A DNA stretch of 64,000 nucleotides from JBMDXB01 sp048594975 (GCA_048594975.1 JBMDXQ010000019.1:24951-88950), one strand, 5' to 3'; shown: positions 40,572-50,401, counted from the first letter of the stretch. Made by a program: numbers and translations. Notes: generated by a model from the sequence alone, not told the origin.

Positions 40572-43500
40572 TTAGCGAGTGCCTCCTTCCAGCATCGCCA
40601 GCATCGTCCTCGCCCCGAGGTGCCCGGGACTGACGTTCAGCGCCGCGGCGAGCGTCTGCCGGGCGGCTTCCCCATCGCCGAGCCCGAGGCGGCCGAACGC
40701 GGCGACGTAGTGGGCGTCGGCGATGCGCGCGCGCTGCGACTGCTGATCGCCGAACGAGGCGAAGACGTCGACTTTCGGCGCCTGTCGCAGCGAATCGGCC
40801 GCGGCGTCGACGAGCGACTGGTAGATGGCCTTCGCCTCTGCGGATCGGCCGAGCCTGTCCATCGCGCGCGCCTGGTAGCAGCGCTGGATCTCCGCGGTGC
40901 CGACACCGCGCGACCCGGCGCCGCGGCGCGCGCGACCGGCCTCGGCCGCCGCCGCCTTCTCCCACGAGGTCCGGGCCTGCCGCGCATTGCCCGCACCTTC
41001 GTGAGCCATCCCGGTCCAGTACAGGATTTCTGCCTCGCGGCCGGCGGCGTCGCGCCGCTCCGAGGGCAGGTTGTCGGGGATCGCCGCGGCGGCCTGGTAG
41101 TCGGCCAGCGCGCGCGAGAAGCGCTTTGCCGCCGCGTGCTGCCGCCCGCGGAGCAGGTGGGCGTCAGTCCACGCGTCGGCGACCGCGAGCGATCCGCCTT
41201 CCCAGACGGCGAACCGGCGTCCGCGCAGCAGCGCAACCGCCTCGTCGAACCTGCCCGCGACGATCTTGAGATCGATGAGCCTGGCGAGCGCGTCGTCGCG
41301 CCGCACGACAACATCCTGGTGCTGTTCGAGACGTGCCAACCGTTTCTCCACGGGCGCTCCGGCGGCCTCGTAGAGGACGTCGAGCTCGTAGAAATGCAGC
41401 GCGTGCTTCCGCTCACCCGCGATCGCCTTCTCGAGGCTGGCGATCGCTTTGTCGAGCGATGCAGCGGAACCGGGCCGCGGTCGCGCGTAGGCGGCCGCGA
41501 GGTTGCGATGGACGATGGGATTGGTCCCGTCGAGCGTGGCGGAGAGCTCCCACATTCGCACCGCCTCCTCGGGCTGCCAGTCGAACAGCAGGTTCCCGAG
41601 ATAGTACGGCGCCCGCGGATCGTCCGGGTCGCCGCGCATCGCGGCGCGAAGCACCTCGATTGCTTCGTGCTGGAAGGGGAACACGTAGTCCGGCGATGCC
41701 TGCCGACCGAGCCGGCGGTGCTGCGCGGCGAGGCCGTCCGCACCCGAACGTTCGTCGAAGTAGCCCATGTAGTAATACACGAGCGCGTTCACACGGCTCG
41801 CGTCCGGGCCGGCGGCCATCGCCGCCGCGCGGAGCACGGCCGATCCGTCGCGCCAGAGGCCGGCGTTCAGGTACTCCGCGGCGACCTCCTGCACCGTCGC
41901 GGGATGGCTGATCATCGTGTCAGCCATCGTCCGGAGATCGTCGTCGCTGCTGGTGAGCAGCCAGCGTTCCGCCATGATCCGCACGTCCAGCGGATCCACC
42001 AGGCGGGCGGCCTGCGCGAGCACGTCGGCGGCGTCGCGGGTGCGATCCAGGTGCCGCAGCGCGGCCGCCTTCAGCGTGAGCGCGCGCAGGTTGAGCGCAT
42101 TGGCGTGCAGCGACTGGTCAGCGAAGCGCAGCGCCGCCGGGAAGTCGCCGCGTGAGGCCGCGATCTCGGCAACCGCGCAGTACCCCGCGGCCCGCCACGC
42201 GAGGCTCCAGGTCGATTTGTAGAGCAGGTCGAACGCTTCGCCCGTCCTGCCCTGCGCTTTCAGCACGAGTCCCAGGTAATAGGTGGCCTCGGCATCCTTC
42301 GGCGTGGTGTAGCGATCCGTGAGCCGCTCCGTCGCCTTGCGGAGGAGCCTCTCGGCATCGGTGAATCGCGCCTTCTTGAAGTAGCGGACCCCGAGCGCGG
42401 TGTTGACGCGGGCATCTGCCGAGTCGCGCCGCAGCGCCTCCTCCCAATACGGATCGGGATCGAGCGTGGGATTGTGAAACTGCTCGATGCGGAGGCCCGT
42501 GAGGTACAGCTCCTCGTTGGTCGCGATGTGCTGCGGGGCCGACGGCGGTGTCACCGGATCGGGGGCGGTGCGGCGCTCGACCCGGACCGGCGAGTAGGAG
42601 ACGAGCTCGCGGCCGTTCGCGGCGAGCGTCGCGACCAGCACGTGCGCGTCGACGCCGGTGGGCACGGGGACCCGCCGGACGAACGGCTTCGCCGGGTCGA
42701 TGGCGGTGGTCTCGTCCAGCAGGGCGCGCGTGCCCGCCCGCAGCGTGACCCGTGCGACCGGGTGCGCCGCGGTGGTGTGGAACGCGACGAGCGCGCTGCC
42801 GTTTTCGACCTCGAGGTTTACCGCGGCGTCGATCGTCGCGTTCTTGGCGCCGGCGGTCTCGCGGAACGGGTACCACCAGATCGAGAACGACTTCGCTTCG
42901 TACGGCTGCAACCACGAGTAATCCGGCTGGTTGTCGGAGTACGCGCCGACCATGATCTCGAGATAAGGGCCGTCCTCGTCGGTGAGGATGCGGTCCCACA
43001 TACGGCCGCGCGGCCCGGTGCCCCACGTCCAGAACTTCTTGCCGGGGACGACGTGATGGTCGGCGACGGCCATCGTGCCGGCGCGCCGGCCGTGGTCGTA
43101 CCCGGCGACGAAATCCTCCTCGTAGTTCCACGCGAAGATCGAGTTGGCGGCGACGTGGTTCTTGTACCAGCTCACGTCCACGCCGGCGCCGAAGTCGGCG
43201 CCGCCGTAGCGCGAGCGCGCGATCGGCCACTCGACGAACTCCCGCTTGTGGTGGTGCGTGCCGAACTGCGTCCGCGGCGGGAAGATGACCTGGTACTGCT
43301 CGTTGGCGTGGACCGCCGCGTTGGCGAACGCCAGCATCGTGTGCACCACCGGCGTTCGGTTGACGATGCGCACGCGGCATTCGAGGTACGAGCGCCCCGG
43401 GTGCAACGTGTAGCCGACCGCCCAGCGCATGCGGTGGCGCAGCTCGAGCTCGCCGACCCACACCGTCCGGCTGCCGTCGGCGTGCGTCTCGCTCGTGTGC

Positions 43501-43979
43501 TGAACGGGGACGAACGTGGTGGCGCGGTGGTGGTGCGGAATGTTCCATTCCACGCCGCCGCTGATCCAGGCACCGATGAGGCCGATGAGCGCCGGCTTGA
43601 TCACGTGCTGCCGGTAGAAGAAGTGGTACCCGTTGGTCTTGTCGACGGCTTCGAAGATCCTTCCGCCGATCGCCGGCAGCACGCCGATGCGGACGTACTC
43701 GTTCTCGAGCCACACGATCCGGTACGCCTTGTCCACTTTCCTGTGCGTCAGCGTGTCGTAGAGCGGGTATGGGTAGACGCGTCCTTCGGCACCTTGGGAG
43801 GCGCGCCCGAAGTAGAAGATCGGGTTGGGCTCGGGATCGCCGGCCAGATATGTGGGGATCGTGATCGACTCTTCGCGGACGGTGACCGACGGGGTGTCAG
43901 CGGCGTCGAGCGGCAGCGCGGCAGCGACTGCGAGCGCGCAGCCGGCGGCGAGCAGCGTCGGGTGAAGCGGTGTGCGCAT
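40572..43979 (-). CDS. Exported DUF5107 and tetratricopeptide-repeat protein
   Basis: 1135 residues. A signal peptide (~1-27) precedes a beta-rich DUF5107 region (~35-400) that is rich in Trp, His and Tyr and resembles carbohydrate-active mutarotase-like sandwiches (I-G-G-R-I-F-E-A, W-N-I-P-H-H-H-R). From ~480 to the end it is a TPR solenoid of more than ten units. The family is uncharacterised; a role in periplasmic glycan binding or processing is inference. The preceding ECF/FecR genes lie 58 bp upstream on the same strand, suggesting regulation by that sigma factor. Confidence 0.82.
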   Translation of the reverse strand: MRTPLHPTLLAAGCALAVAAALPLDAADTPSVTVREESITIPTYLAGDPEPNPIFYFGRASQGAEGRVYPYPLYDTLTHRKVDKAYRIVWLENEYVRIGVLPAIGGRIFEAVDKTNGYHFFYRQHVIKPALIGLIGAWISGGVEWNIPHHHRATTFVPVQHTSETHADGSRTVWVGELELRHRMRWAVGYTLHPGRSYLECRVRIVNRTPVVHTMLAFANAAVHANEQYQVIFPPRTQFGTHHHKREFVEWPIARSRYGGADFGAGVDVSWYKNHVAANSIFAWNYEEDFVAGYDHGRRAGTMAVADHHVVPGKKFWTWGTGPRGRMWDRILTDEDGPYLEIMVGAYSDNQPDYSWLQPYEAKSFSIWWYPFRETAGAKNATIDAAVNLEVENGSALVAFHTTAAHPVARVTLRAGTRALLDETTAIDPAKPFVRRVPVPTGVDAHVLVATLAANGRELVSYSPVRVERRTAPDPVTPPSAPQHIATNEELYLTGLRIEQFHNPTLDPDPYWEEALRRDSADARVNTALGVRYFKKARFTDAERLLRKATERLTDRYTTPKDAEATYYLGLVLKAQGRTGEAFDLLYKSTWSLAWRAAGYCAVAEIAASRGDFPAALRFADQSLHANALNLRALTLKAAALRHLDRTRDAADVLAQAARLVDPLDVRIMAERWLLTSSDDDLRTMADTMISHPATVQEVAAEYLNAGLWRDGSAVLRAAAMAAGPDASRVNALVYYYMGYFDERSGADGLAAQHRRLGRQASPDYVFPFQHEAIEVLRAAMRGDPDDPRAPYYLGNLLFDWQPEEAVRMWELSATLDGTNPIVHRNLAAAYARPRPGSAASLDKAIASLEKAIAGERKHALHFYELDVLYEAAGAPVEKRLARLEQHQDVVVRRDDALARLIDLKIVAGRFDEAVALLRGRRFAVWEGGSLAVADAWTDAHLLRGRQHAAAKRFSRALADYQAAAAIPDNLPSERRDAAGREAEILYWTGMAHEGAGNARQARTSWEKAAAAEAGRARRGAGSRGVGTAEIQRCYQARAMDRLGRSAEAKAIYQSLVDAAADSLRQAPKVDVFASFGDQQSQRARIADAHYVAAFGRLGLGDGEAARQTLAAALNVSPGHLGARTMLAMLEGGTR

Positions 43980-44037
43980 GGACGGCTCCGGCGGAAGCGG
44001 CGTCGAGACGCTTCAGTGTGCCACCCGCGCCGCCGTT

Positions 44038-45051
44038 TCACCACTTCTTCTTCAGGAGCTTCCACCAGGTCCCGGTCTCGACGCCGAGCGTGTCCCACCA
44101 CCAGGCGAGCTCGCCGCGATCGCCGCGCAGGATCTGCTCGCGGGCCACGCCCGGCGGCGGCGGCGCGAGCGCGGCCAGGCGATCGAAGACGCGGCCGCGC
44201 TCCTCGAGGCTGCCACGCGTGAGCAGGTGCCACAGCGTCAGCGCGTCACGGCGCCGCGCCTGCGAGAGGACGAGATCGTACGCCGCCGTCCGTCGCGGAT
44301 GGTCGGGGCCACCGAAATCGATGGTGTCCAGCGCTTCCCCGTATCCGGACGGCGCGTCCTCGAAGCGCGGCGTCCCCGGACCGATGCCGGGCCGGGTGGC
44401 GCACATCGCGCCTTTCGGGATGAAAGCCTCGCGCCCCCGGCTCTCGAAACCCACCCAGCCGTCGGTCACGCGCAGGAGCCCGGCACCGCGCTCGTCCACT
44501 TGCAGCGTATAGGCGCACCCGAGATCCACGGCGACGGCGGCAACGGTATCGACGTAGAAGAACCGCGGTGGCGCCCAGATGCGCGCGTGGATGGTGCCGC
44601 GCTCGAGCGCGATGCGGTATTCGCGGCCCCTCGATTCGACCAGCTGCACGCGGGTGTTCGGATCCACGTCGACGCGGCCGATGCGCGCCACCGCGACCCG
44701 CGCGCGGGAGACCGCGTCGGTGACGAGCCACTCCCCGACGCCGAGCCGGCCGCCGTCGCCTATCGCCTGGCCGTCGACCACCGGCGTGCCGGCAACGCGG
44801 TGCACCGACCAGGCGCCGCCGCGCGTGACGTACACGAGCCACGCGGCAGCGGCCACGAGCAGCAGCGCTGCCGCGGCGCTCAGGCCCTTGAACCCGACCG
44901 CCAGCAGCCGCCGGGCGATCCGCCTGGGCGGGAGCGCCGGCAGCGGCCGTCGCGTCCGCAACGGCTCGAGCAGCTCCTCGAGGCGGGCGACCTCCGGGTC
45001 AGGCTCGCCGGTGCCGTCCCAGAGATACTGGCTGACCTTCTCGTCGCTCAT
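44038..45051 (-). CDS. FecR-domain membrane protein (ECF partner)
   Basis: 337 residues. A cytoplasmic N-terminal part (~1-72; M-S-D-E-K-V-S-Q-Y-L-W-D-G), one membrane helix (~75-97), then a FecR beta domain (~115-215; D-P-N-T-R-V-Q-L, A-A-V-A-V-D-L-G) and a C-terminal domain ending K-L-L-K-K-K-W. Its ATG overlaps the sigma gene stop (ATGA at 45048-45051). FecR-like proteins regulate ECF sigma factors across the inner membrane. There is no TonB transducer beside it, so the signal is probably not siderophore uptake. Confidence 0.85.
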   Translation of the reverse strand: MSDEKVSQYLWDGTGEPDPEVARLEELLEPLRTRRPLPALPPRRIARRLLAVGFKGLSAAAALLLVAAAAWLVYVTRGGAWSVHRVAGTPVVDGQAIGDGGRLGVGEWLVTDAVSRARVAVARIGRVDVDPNTRVQLVESRGREYRIALERGTIHARIWAPPRFFYVDTVAAVAVDLGCAYTLQVDERGAGLLRVTDGWVGFESRGREAFIPKGAMCATRPGIGPGTPRFEDAPSGYGEALDTIDFGGPDHPRRTAAYDLVLSQARRRDALTLWHLLTRGSLEERGRVFDRLAALAPPPPGVAREQILRGDRGELAWWWDTLGVETGTWWKLLKKKW

Positions 45052-45623
45052 GGTCCCAGCTTCTCGCGCAGCAGCTTCATTCCCCGGTGGAGGTTCACGC
45101 GCACCGAGGCCGGGGTCAGCCCGGTGCGCCGCGCGATCTCCGGCCCGGTGAGCCCCTCGACCAGGCGCATGATCAGCGTTTCGCGGTATGCCTCGGGCAG
45201 CGTCCGGATCACGGCGAGGACGGCGAGCGCCTCGGCGTGCGCCGCGGTCGCGTCGTGCGCGGCCAGCGCCTCCGGAAGCTCGGTGACCTCGACCGCCTGG
45301 CGCCGCGAGTCGGTCGCGCGGTTGCGGGTGATCATCGCCAGCCACCCGCCGAACGCGCCCGGGTCGCGCAACGTGCCCAGGCGCTGCCAGGCGGAGAGGA
45401 ACACCTCCTGCACCAGGTCGTCGACCTCCACGCGCGGCACGCGCGCGAGCAGGATGCCGTGGACGACGCGCACGTAGCGGTCGTAGAGGCGCGCGAAGGC
45501 AGATTGATCGCCGCGCTGCGCGTTGCGAACCAGGCGGGCGTCCTCGACCGCGTGCTCGGCCGTGAATCGGGCGGCAAACTCCACCTGGTGGGAGGACGCG
45601 GCGGCGTCGGATTCGTTAACCAC
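45048..45623 (-). CDS. ECF RNA polymerase sigma factor
   Basis: 191 residues. Sigma2 (~30-100) has D-D-L-V-Q-E-V-F-L-S-A-W and I-T-R-N-R-A-T-D; sigma4 (~130-188) has L-P-E-A-Y-R-E-T-L and T-P-A-S-V-R-V-N-L-H-R-G. It is followed without a gap by the FecR gene. TAGAAT (45640-45635) is 11 nt before GTG 45623, leaving an almost leaderless mRNA. The gene is divergent from a secreted-protein/amidase pair that it might control. Confidence 0.93.
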   Translation of the reverse strand: MVNESDAAASSHQVEFAARFTAEHAVEDARLVRNAQRGDQSAFARLYDRYVRVVHGILLARVPRVEVDDLVQEVFLSAWQRLGTLRDPGAFGGWLAMITRNRATDSRRQAVEVTELPEALAAHDATAAHAEALAVLAVIRTLPEAYRETLIMRLVEGLTGPEIARRTGLTPASVRVNLHRGMKLLREKLGP

Positions 45624-45778
45624 GGGCGGAGGGCATTCTACTGGCGTTACCAGGCGGGATCTTCAACAGGAGCAACCGAGCAGGTACTCGCACGGAGTCC
45701 TCCGCGCCCGCCGCGGGGTCCGGTTCGACCGTCCGCGGCCTCCAACCCCGAACTCAGACACCACCCCTCCTCCTCCGT

Positions 45779-45784
45779 TACAAT
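45779..45784 (+). promoter_or_regulatory. -10 box of the secreted protein-amidase operon
   Basis: TACAAT is 36 nt before ATG 45821. TTGGAGGA gives a normal Shine-Dalgarno in the leader, in contrast to the leaderless genes nearby. Confidence 0.5.
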
Positions 45785-45820
45785 CGATCCTGCGCTCCCC
45801 GCCATGTCGTTGGAGGACCA

Positions 45821-46798
45821 ATGAAACGTCTGCTCGTCGCATGCGCTGCCGCCGTGTCCCTGGTGGCGCTCACCGCTGGCCCGGCGTTCGCGGAAGTCAG
45901 GACCCGCGAGAAGACCACCGTCAAGATCGAGGCACTCCCCGCCTGGATGATGCGGATGATGGGCGCAAAGAAGGACGGCATCCTGTCGTCGACGGCGGTC
46001 AAGGGCGACCGCAAAGTCACCATCGCCGGCAACACCGGCCAGATCGTCGACCTTTCCGAAGAGAAACTGTACGACCTCGACTTCACGAAGAAGGAATACC
46101 GCGTCACCACGTTCGCGGAGCTCCGCCGCCGGATGCAGGAGGCGCAGGAGCGCGCGAAGCAGGAAACGCAGCGCGAGCAACAGGGCGATCAGCAGGCGGC
46201 GAAGCCGGAGAAGGAATACGAGGTGGACTTCGACGTGAAGGACACCGGTCAGAAGCGCCAGATCGCCGGCCACGACGCGCGGCAGGTCATCATGACGGTC
46301 ACGGTCCGCGAGAAGGGGCGCACCCTGGACCAGTCCGGCGGGCTGGTCGCGACCACCGACATGTGGCTGGCCCCCGCGATCCCGGCGATGAAGGAGGTCG
46401 CCGACTTCGATCTGCGCTACTGGCAGAAGGTCCACGGAGGCGACGCGGCGATTTCCGCCGAGCAGATGGCGGCGCTGATGGCGATGTTCCCGCTCATCGG
46501 CAAGGCGCAGGAACGCATGCGCAAGGAGAACGTCAATCTGGACGGCACGCCGCTCTCGACCACCGTCACCTTCGAGGGGGTCAAGAGCCAGGAGCAGGTC
46601 GCGCAGGAGTCGCAGCAGAAGACCCTGGGCGGCGGAGGCGGTCTCGGCGGCATGCTCACGCGAAGCATGATGAAGAAGAAACCGGATGCGAAGCCGCGCG
46701 CGACCATCATGACCACGCAGATGGAGGTGCAGGAAATCTCGACGAGCGTCGCTGCCGCCGACCTCGAGCTGCCCGCCGGCTTCAAGGAGACGAAGTGA
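45821..46798 (+). CDS. Secreted protein with DUF4412-like fold, function unknown
   Basis: 325 residues. A clear signal peptide (~1-25, ending F-A-E) precedes a beta-rich body. A Gln/Glu/Lys-rich coil (~100-130) and a Gly-rich stretch (~275-285) break it up. It closes with the D-L-E-L-P-A-G-F-K motif common at the end of exported DUF4412-type proteins. The stop is 1 bp before the amidase ATG, so both are made together. The function is unknown. Confidence 0.75.
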   Translation: MKRLLVACAAAVSLVALTAGPAFAEVRTREKTTVKIEALPAWMMRMMGAKKDGILSSTAVKGDRKVTIAGNTGQIVDLSEEKLYDLDFTKKEYRVTTFAELRRRMQEAQERAKQETQREQQGDQQAAKPEKEYEVDFDVKDTGQKRQIAGHDARQVIMTVTVREKGRTLDQSGGLVATTDMWLAPAIPAMKEVADFDLRYWQKVHGGDAAISAEQMAALMAMFPLIGKAQERMRKENVNLDGTPLSTTVTFEGVKSQEQVAQESQQKTLGGGGGLGGMLTRSMMKKKPDAKPRATIMTTQMEVQEISTSVAAADLELPAGFKETK

Positions 46799-46799
46799 G

Positions 46800-48590
46800 A
46801 TGAAAGGACGCCGCCGCTTCCTGAAAGCCGTGCCTGCCGCCGTGGCGGGTGCGCTCGCCGCGCCAGCCCTTGCGCAGCAGGAACAGCCGCCGCCGCGCAT
46901 CACCAAGGAGACGCTCGACTGCGGCGAAAGAATCTTCGGCATCGACTTCAGCGATGCCGAGGAAGAGCAGGCGCTCGGCGGCGTCAACCGCAACCTGGAG
47001 ACGTTCGAGCGGCTGCGCGAGCTGCAGATCCCTGCCGACACGGAGCCGGCGGTCACGTTCCACCCCTACCTGCCCGGCCGCAAGCCGAAGCCGGGCGCCA
47101 CGCCAGGCGCCCGGCTCAAGGTCACGCTGCGGGCCCCCGCGCCGAGGCCCTCCTCGCTCGACGAACTCGCGTTCCTTCCCGTCACCGCGCTTGCCGCGTT
47201 GGTGCGGCGGCGCGACGTGACGGCGACCGACCTCACGAAGATGTACCTGGAGCGGCTCAAGCAGTACGGCCAGAAGCTCCTCAACGTCGTCACGCTCACC
47301 GAGGAACTTGCGCTCGCGCAGGCGGCGCAGGCGGATCGCGAGATCCGGTCCGGCCGATATCGCGGGCCGCTGCACGGCATCCCGTGGGGCGCGAAGGACC
47401 TCCTCGCGACACAGGGCATTCCCACCACCTGGGGCGCCGCGCCGTACCAGAACCAGGTGTTCGATTACGACGCCACCGTCGTCGAGCGGCTGCGCGACGC
47501 CGGCGCGGTGCTCGTGGCCAAGCTGTCGATGGGGGCGCTGGCGCAGGGCGATCGCTGGTTCAAGGGACAGACGCGCACGCCCTGGAACCCGGAACGGGGG
47601 TCGAGCGGCTCCTCGGCGGGGCCGGGCTCGGCGACTGCCGCCGGGCTCGTCAGCTTCGCGATTGGCACCGAAACCCGCGGCTCGATCATCTCGCCCTCCG
47701 TCGCGAACGGCGTCGTCGGTCTGCGCCCGACCTACGGACGCGTCAGCCGGCACGGCGCGATGGCGCTCAGCTGGACGATGGACAAGATCGGGCCGATGTG
47801 CCGGACGGTCGAGGACTGCGTCCTCGTGTTCAACGCGATTTATGGACCGGATGGCCGCGACGACACCGTCGTCGACGCGCCGTTCGCCTGGAACCCCGAC
47901 CTGCCGCTCGGCCGGCTGCGCATCGGTTACGTGAAGGCGGAGTTCGAGCCGTCGACGGACGCGCCGGGACGGAGCGGCGAGGCGCCGGCAGGCGGCCGCG
48001 GGCGGGGCGGCGACGCGGCCGGTCGCGGGCGGGGCCGGGGCGGCATTTCGCCCGAAGAGCGGCGCCGGCAGGAACAGGCGCGTCTCAAGATCCTCAACGA
48101 GGCGCTGGACGTCTACCGCAAGCTGGGCGCGACGCTCGAGCCGATCGAGCTGCCGGCCACGCGCCTGGCCGGCACCCTCAGCTTCATCCTCGCGACCGAG
48201 GCCGCGGCGGCCTTCGACGACCTCACGCGCAGCAAGGACATCGCCGACCCCTCGTTGAACTCGTGGCCGAACACGTTCCGCACGCACCGCTTCGTGCCGG
48301 CGGTGGAGTACATCCGCGCGCAGCGGGCCCGCACGCTCCTCATCCGCGAAACCGAGCAGCTGATGTCGGAGTACGACGCCTTCCTGTCGTCCACGAGCAG
48401 CCAGAGCCTGGCGCTCACGAACCTCACCGGACACCCGGCCGTTGCGGTGAAGGCGGGCTTCGACAACGATCAGCCGGTGATGCTGATGGTGACCGGCCGA
48501 CTCTACGACGAGGCGACGATGCTCCGCGTCGCGCTCGCCTTCGAACGCGCGACGACATGGCACGCGAAGCATCCGACGATGACTACGTGA
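46800..48590 (+). CDS. Amidase-signature hydrolase, exported
   Basis: 596 residues. The N-terminus R-R-R-F-L-K-A-V followed by an Ala-rich stretch looks like a Tat signal. The amidase-signature triad is present: K199 in G-A-K-D, the Ser-rich G-S-S-G-S-S (267-272) and nucleophile S295 in G-T-E-T-R-G-S-I. The family hydrolyses amide bonds such as peptides or aryl amides. A Gly/Arg low-complexity insertion (~387-415) is inside the catalytic domain; a similar one occurs in the M14 peptidase at 18788-20416. It is co-transcribed with the preceding secreted protein. Confidence 0.92.
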   Translation: MKGRRRFLKAVPAAVAGALAAPALAQQEQPPPRITKETLDCGERIFGIDFSDAEEEQALGGVNRNLETFERLRELQIPADTEPAVTFHPYLPGRKPKPGATPGARLKVTLRAPAPRPSSLDELAFLPVTALAALVRRRDVTATDLTKMYLERLKQYGQKLLNVVTLTEELALAQAAQADREIRSGRYRGPLHGIPWGAKDLLATQGIPTTWGAAPYQNQVFDYDATVVERLRDAGAVLVAKLSMGALAQGDRWFKGQTRTPWNPERGSSGSSAGPGSATAAGLVSFAIGTETRGSIISPSVANGVVGLRPTYGRVSRHGAMALSWTMDKIGPMCRTVEDCVLVFNAIYGPDGRDDTVVDAPFAWNPDLPLGRLRIGYVKAEFEPSTDAPGRSGEAPAGGRGRGGDAAGRGRGRGGISPEERRRQEQARLKILNEALDVYRKLGATLEPIELPATRLAGTLSFILATEAAAAFDDLTRSKDIADPSLNSWPNTFRTHRFVPAVEYIRAQRARTLLIRETEQLMSEYDAFLSSTSSQSLALTNLTGHPAVAVKAGFDNDQPVMLMVTGRLYDEATMLRVALAFERATTWHAKHPTMTT

Positions 48591-48620
48591 AACGAAGAAC
48601 GGGAAGTAAGCTCTTCGTGC

Positions 48621-50117
48621 TCAGTTTCTTCGCGCCCTCTCGTTTCTCATCAGGGCGCTGAGCACCCGTCCCTGCTCGTAGTCGCCGAGCTGATCGGCCG
48701 CCCGCATGTAGGCAGCGCGGGCGGCGCCGGTAATCTGGTGGCTGTCGACGGCGGCGAGGAGCACCTGCATGCGCTCGTGGCCTCCGGCGATGAAGGCAGC
48801 CGAGCGCAGGGCGGCGACCACGGTATCCGCATCCGTGTCCCGGCGGCTGACCACGGCCTGCAGCACGCGCCCCTTCTCGAACGACGACCCGATGTCGTCG
48901 AGCGCGGCGAAAAAGGCCGGACGCACCGCGCCCTGGATGGCGTGGTGCCGCGCGACTTGCAGCAGGAACTGCGCCCGTCCGTAGTCGGACCCCATCCGCG
49001 CCGCCGACCGCAACATGGAGACGAGGATCTCCGGGGCAGGATCCCCTCGCGTGGCAAGGCTCGCAAGGACGCGGCCGCGTTCGTAGTCTGACTGGACGCG
49101 GTCGAGGGCGGCGAAGAACGGCCCACGAATGCGTGCGTCGGGCGGGTGCCGTCTCACGATCTCGACGAGCAGCGACGCGAGCTCGTAATCCGACTCAATG
49201 GACAGGGCGCGTGCGAGGATATTCTCGACGATCGCCGGCGTGACCGTGCGGCCTTGCAGGGGGGCCGACAGGACCCGCCGCAGCTCGTAATCCGATTCGA
49301 TGGTCGACGCAGCGTCGAAGTATGCCCTCGTCGTCGCCTCGCTGTCGGCGAGGTGCTGCGAGTCGATCAGAAGGGAGGCGAGCTCGTAGTCGGAGTCGAT
49401 CGCGCGCGAGGCCTGTGCCAGCGCGCCGCGCGCGGTGGCCGGATCCAGCGGCTGGTCCTTGAAGAGCTCGGCGAAGTAGATCCGCTTGCCGTAGCCCCCC
49501 TCGATGCGGTCGATTTCGGCGAGCACCGCGGGCGGCCCGCCCGACTTCAGCATTCGCGCGACCCGCGCCGGCGCACCGAGGCCCGACTCCCGGATGAAGC
49601 GAGGCAGCGTGCGTGCGAGCCAGGCCCGGCCTTCGGGTTCGAACGGCTTCTCCACGATGGCCACGCGGTACCGCCGCCGGAGTGCGCCCGAGGGGTCGGC
49701 GCGGATCTCGACCCCGCGCCCGCCGAACCAGCCGCCGTTGCTGACCTTCAGGTAGCCTCCGGGCGACAGCTGCTTCACGTCGGTGTCGTCGTCGGTGAAT
49801 TCGACATCGCCCTCGTAGCTGATCTCGATGCGCTCGCCCTTCCGCGACCACACGAAAGTCCGTCGGCCGCCTGGACCGGCGTTCGCCTGCCGGTGCCCGT
49901 CAGTCCTGGCCGCGGCCTGACCGCGCGCGTCCCGCCGATCCAGGATCGACGATCGCAAGCGCGTGTCGCGTGTGTCACCCTGGCTGGTTGCGAGCGTGGG
50001 GGCAGCCGAAGCGGCGACGAGCACGATCGCAACGAACACCGCGACCGACGCGACGAGGAACGCCCATCCGGTCGCCCGATGGCCGGCCGCTTTCGACTCC
50101 GAGCCGAGCCTCGTCAT
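48621..50117 (-). CDS. Membrane-anchored protein of 34-residue SDYE repeats
   Basis: 498 residues. A cytoplasmic stub, one membrane helix (~17-40), a small beta domain (~95-150; E-G-D-V-E-F-T-D-D-D-T-D-V), then a C-terminal solenoid (205-498). The solenoid holds about eight repeats, most exactly 34 residues, starting I-x-S-D-Y-E-L and continuing with a second helix. The unit length is that of a TPR, but the consensus differs. ATG 50117 is preceded by GGGAGGAT. It probably scaffolds protein partners at the membrane; proteins like it are often found near BlaR-type signalling genes, but none is here. Confidence 0.8.
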   Translation of the reverse strand: MTRLGSESKAAGHRATGWAFLVASVAVFVAIVLVAASAAPTLATSQGDTRDTRLRSSILDRRDARGQAAARTDGHRQANAGPGGRRTFVWSRKGERIEISYEGDVEFTDDDTDVKQLSPGGYLKVSNGGWFGGRGVEIRADPSGALRRRYRVAIVEKPFEPEGRAWLARTLPRFIRESGLGAPARVARMLKSGGPPAVLAEIDRIEGGYGKRIYFAELFKDQPLDPATARGALAQASRAIDSDYELASLLIDSQHLADSEATTRAYFDAASTIESDYELRRVLSAPLQGRTVTPAIVENILARALSIESDYELASLLVEIVRRHPPDARIRGPFFAALDRVQSDYERGRVLASLATRGDPAPEILVSMLRSAARMGSDYGRAQFLLQVARHHAIQGAVRPAFFAALDDIGSSFEKGRVLQAVVSRRDTDADTVVAALRSAAFIAGGHERMQVLLAAVDSHQITGAARAAYMRAADQLGDYEQGRVLSALMRNERARRN

Positions 50118-50364
50118 CGGATCCTCCCAGGCGTCGCGAGCGGGCCTGATCGGCCTGACCCCACACGCGGTCATGGCGGTTCGCGCCTGTGGCTGCACGC
50201 GCTGGACACCCCTATCCGCTCCGGCAGCGGCTGACCCTACGACCAGCCCGACCAACCCTCTTATTACGCACGGGGCGCCCTTCGGTTTCGGACCGCGGTA
50301 TCGGGCTGAGCGCCATGGCCCCCCTCGGAGCACGAGGCGCACGAGGCGGTCGGGCCTTTCGACC

Positions 50365-50370
50365 TATAAT
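50365..50370 (+). promoter_or_regulatory. -10 box of the cyclophilin-sigma-kinase operon
   Basis: A perfect TATAAT lies 31 nt before ATG 50402, whose Shine-Dalgarno CGGAGG is in the leader. The -35 is not clear. Confidence 0.55.
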
Positions 50371-50401
50371 GCGAGGTCCACCTGCCGACGACGGAGGCAA
50401 C

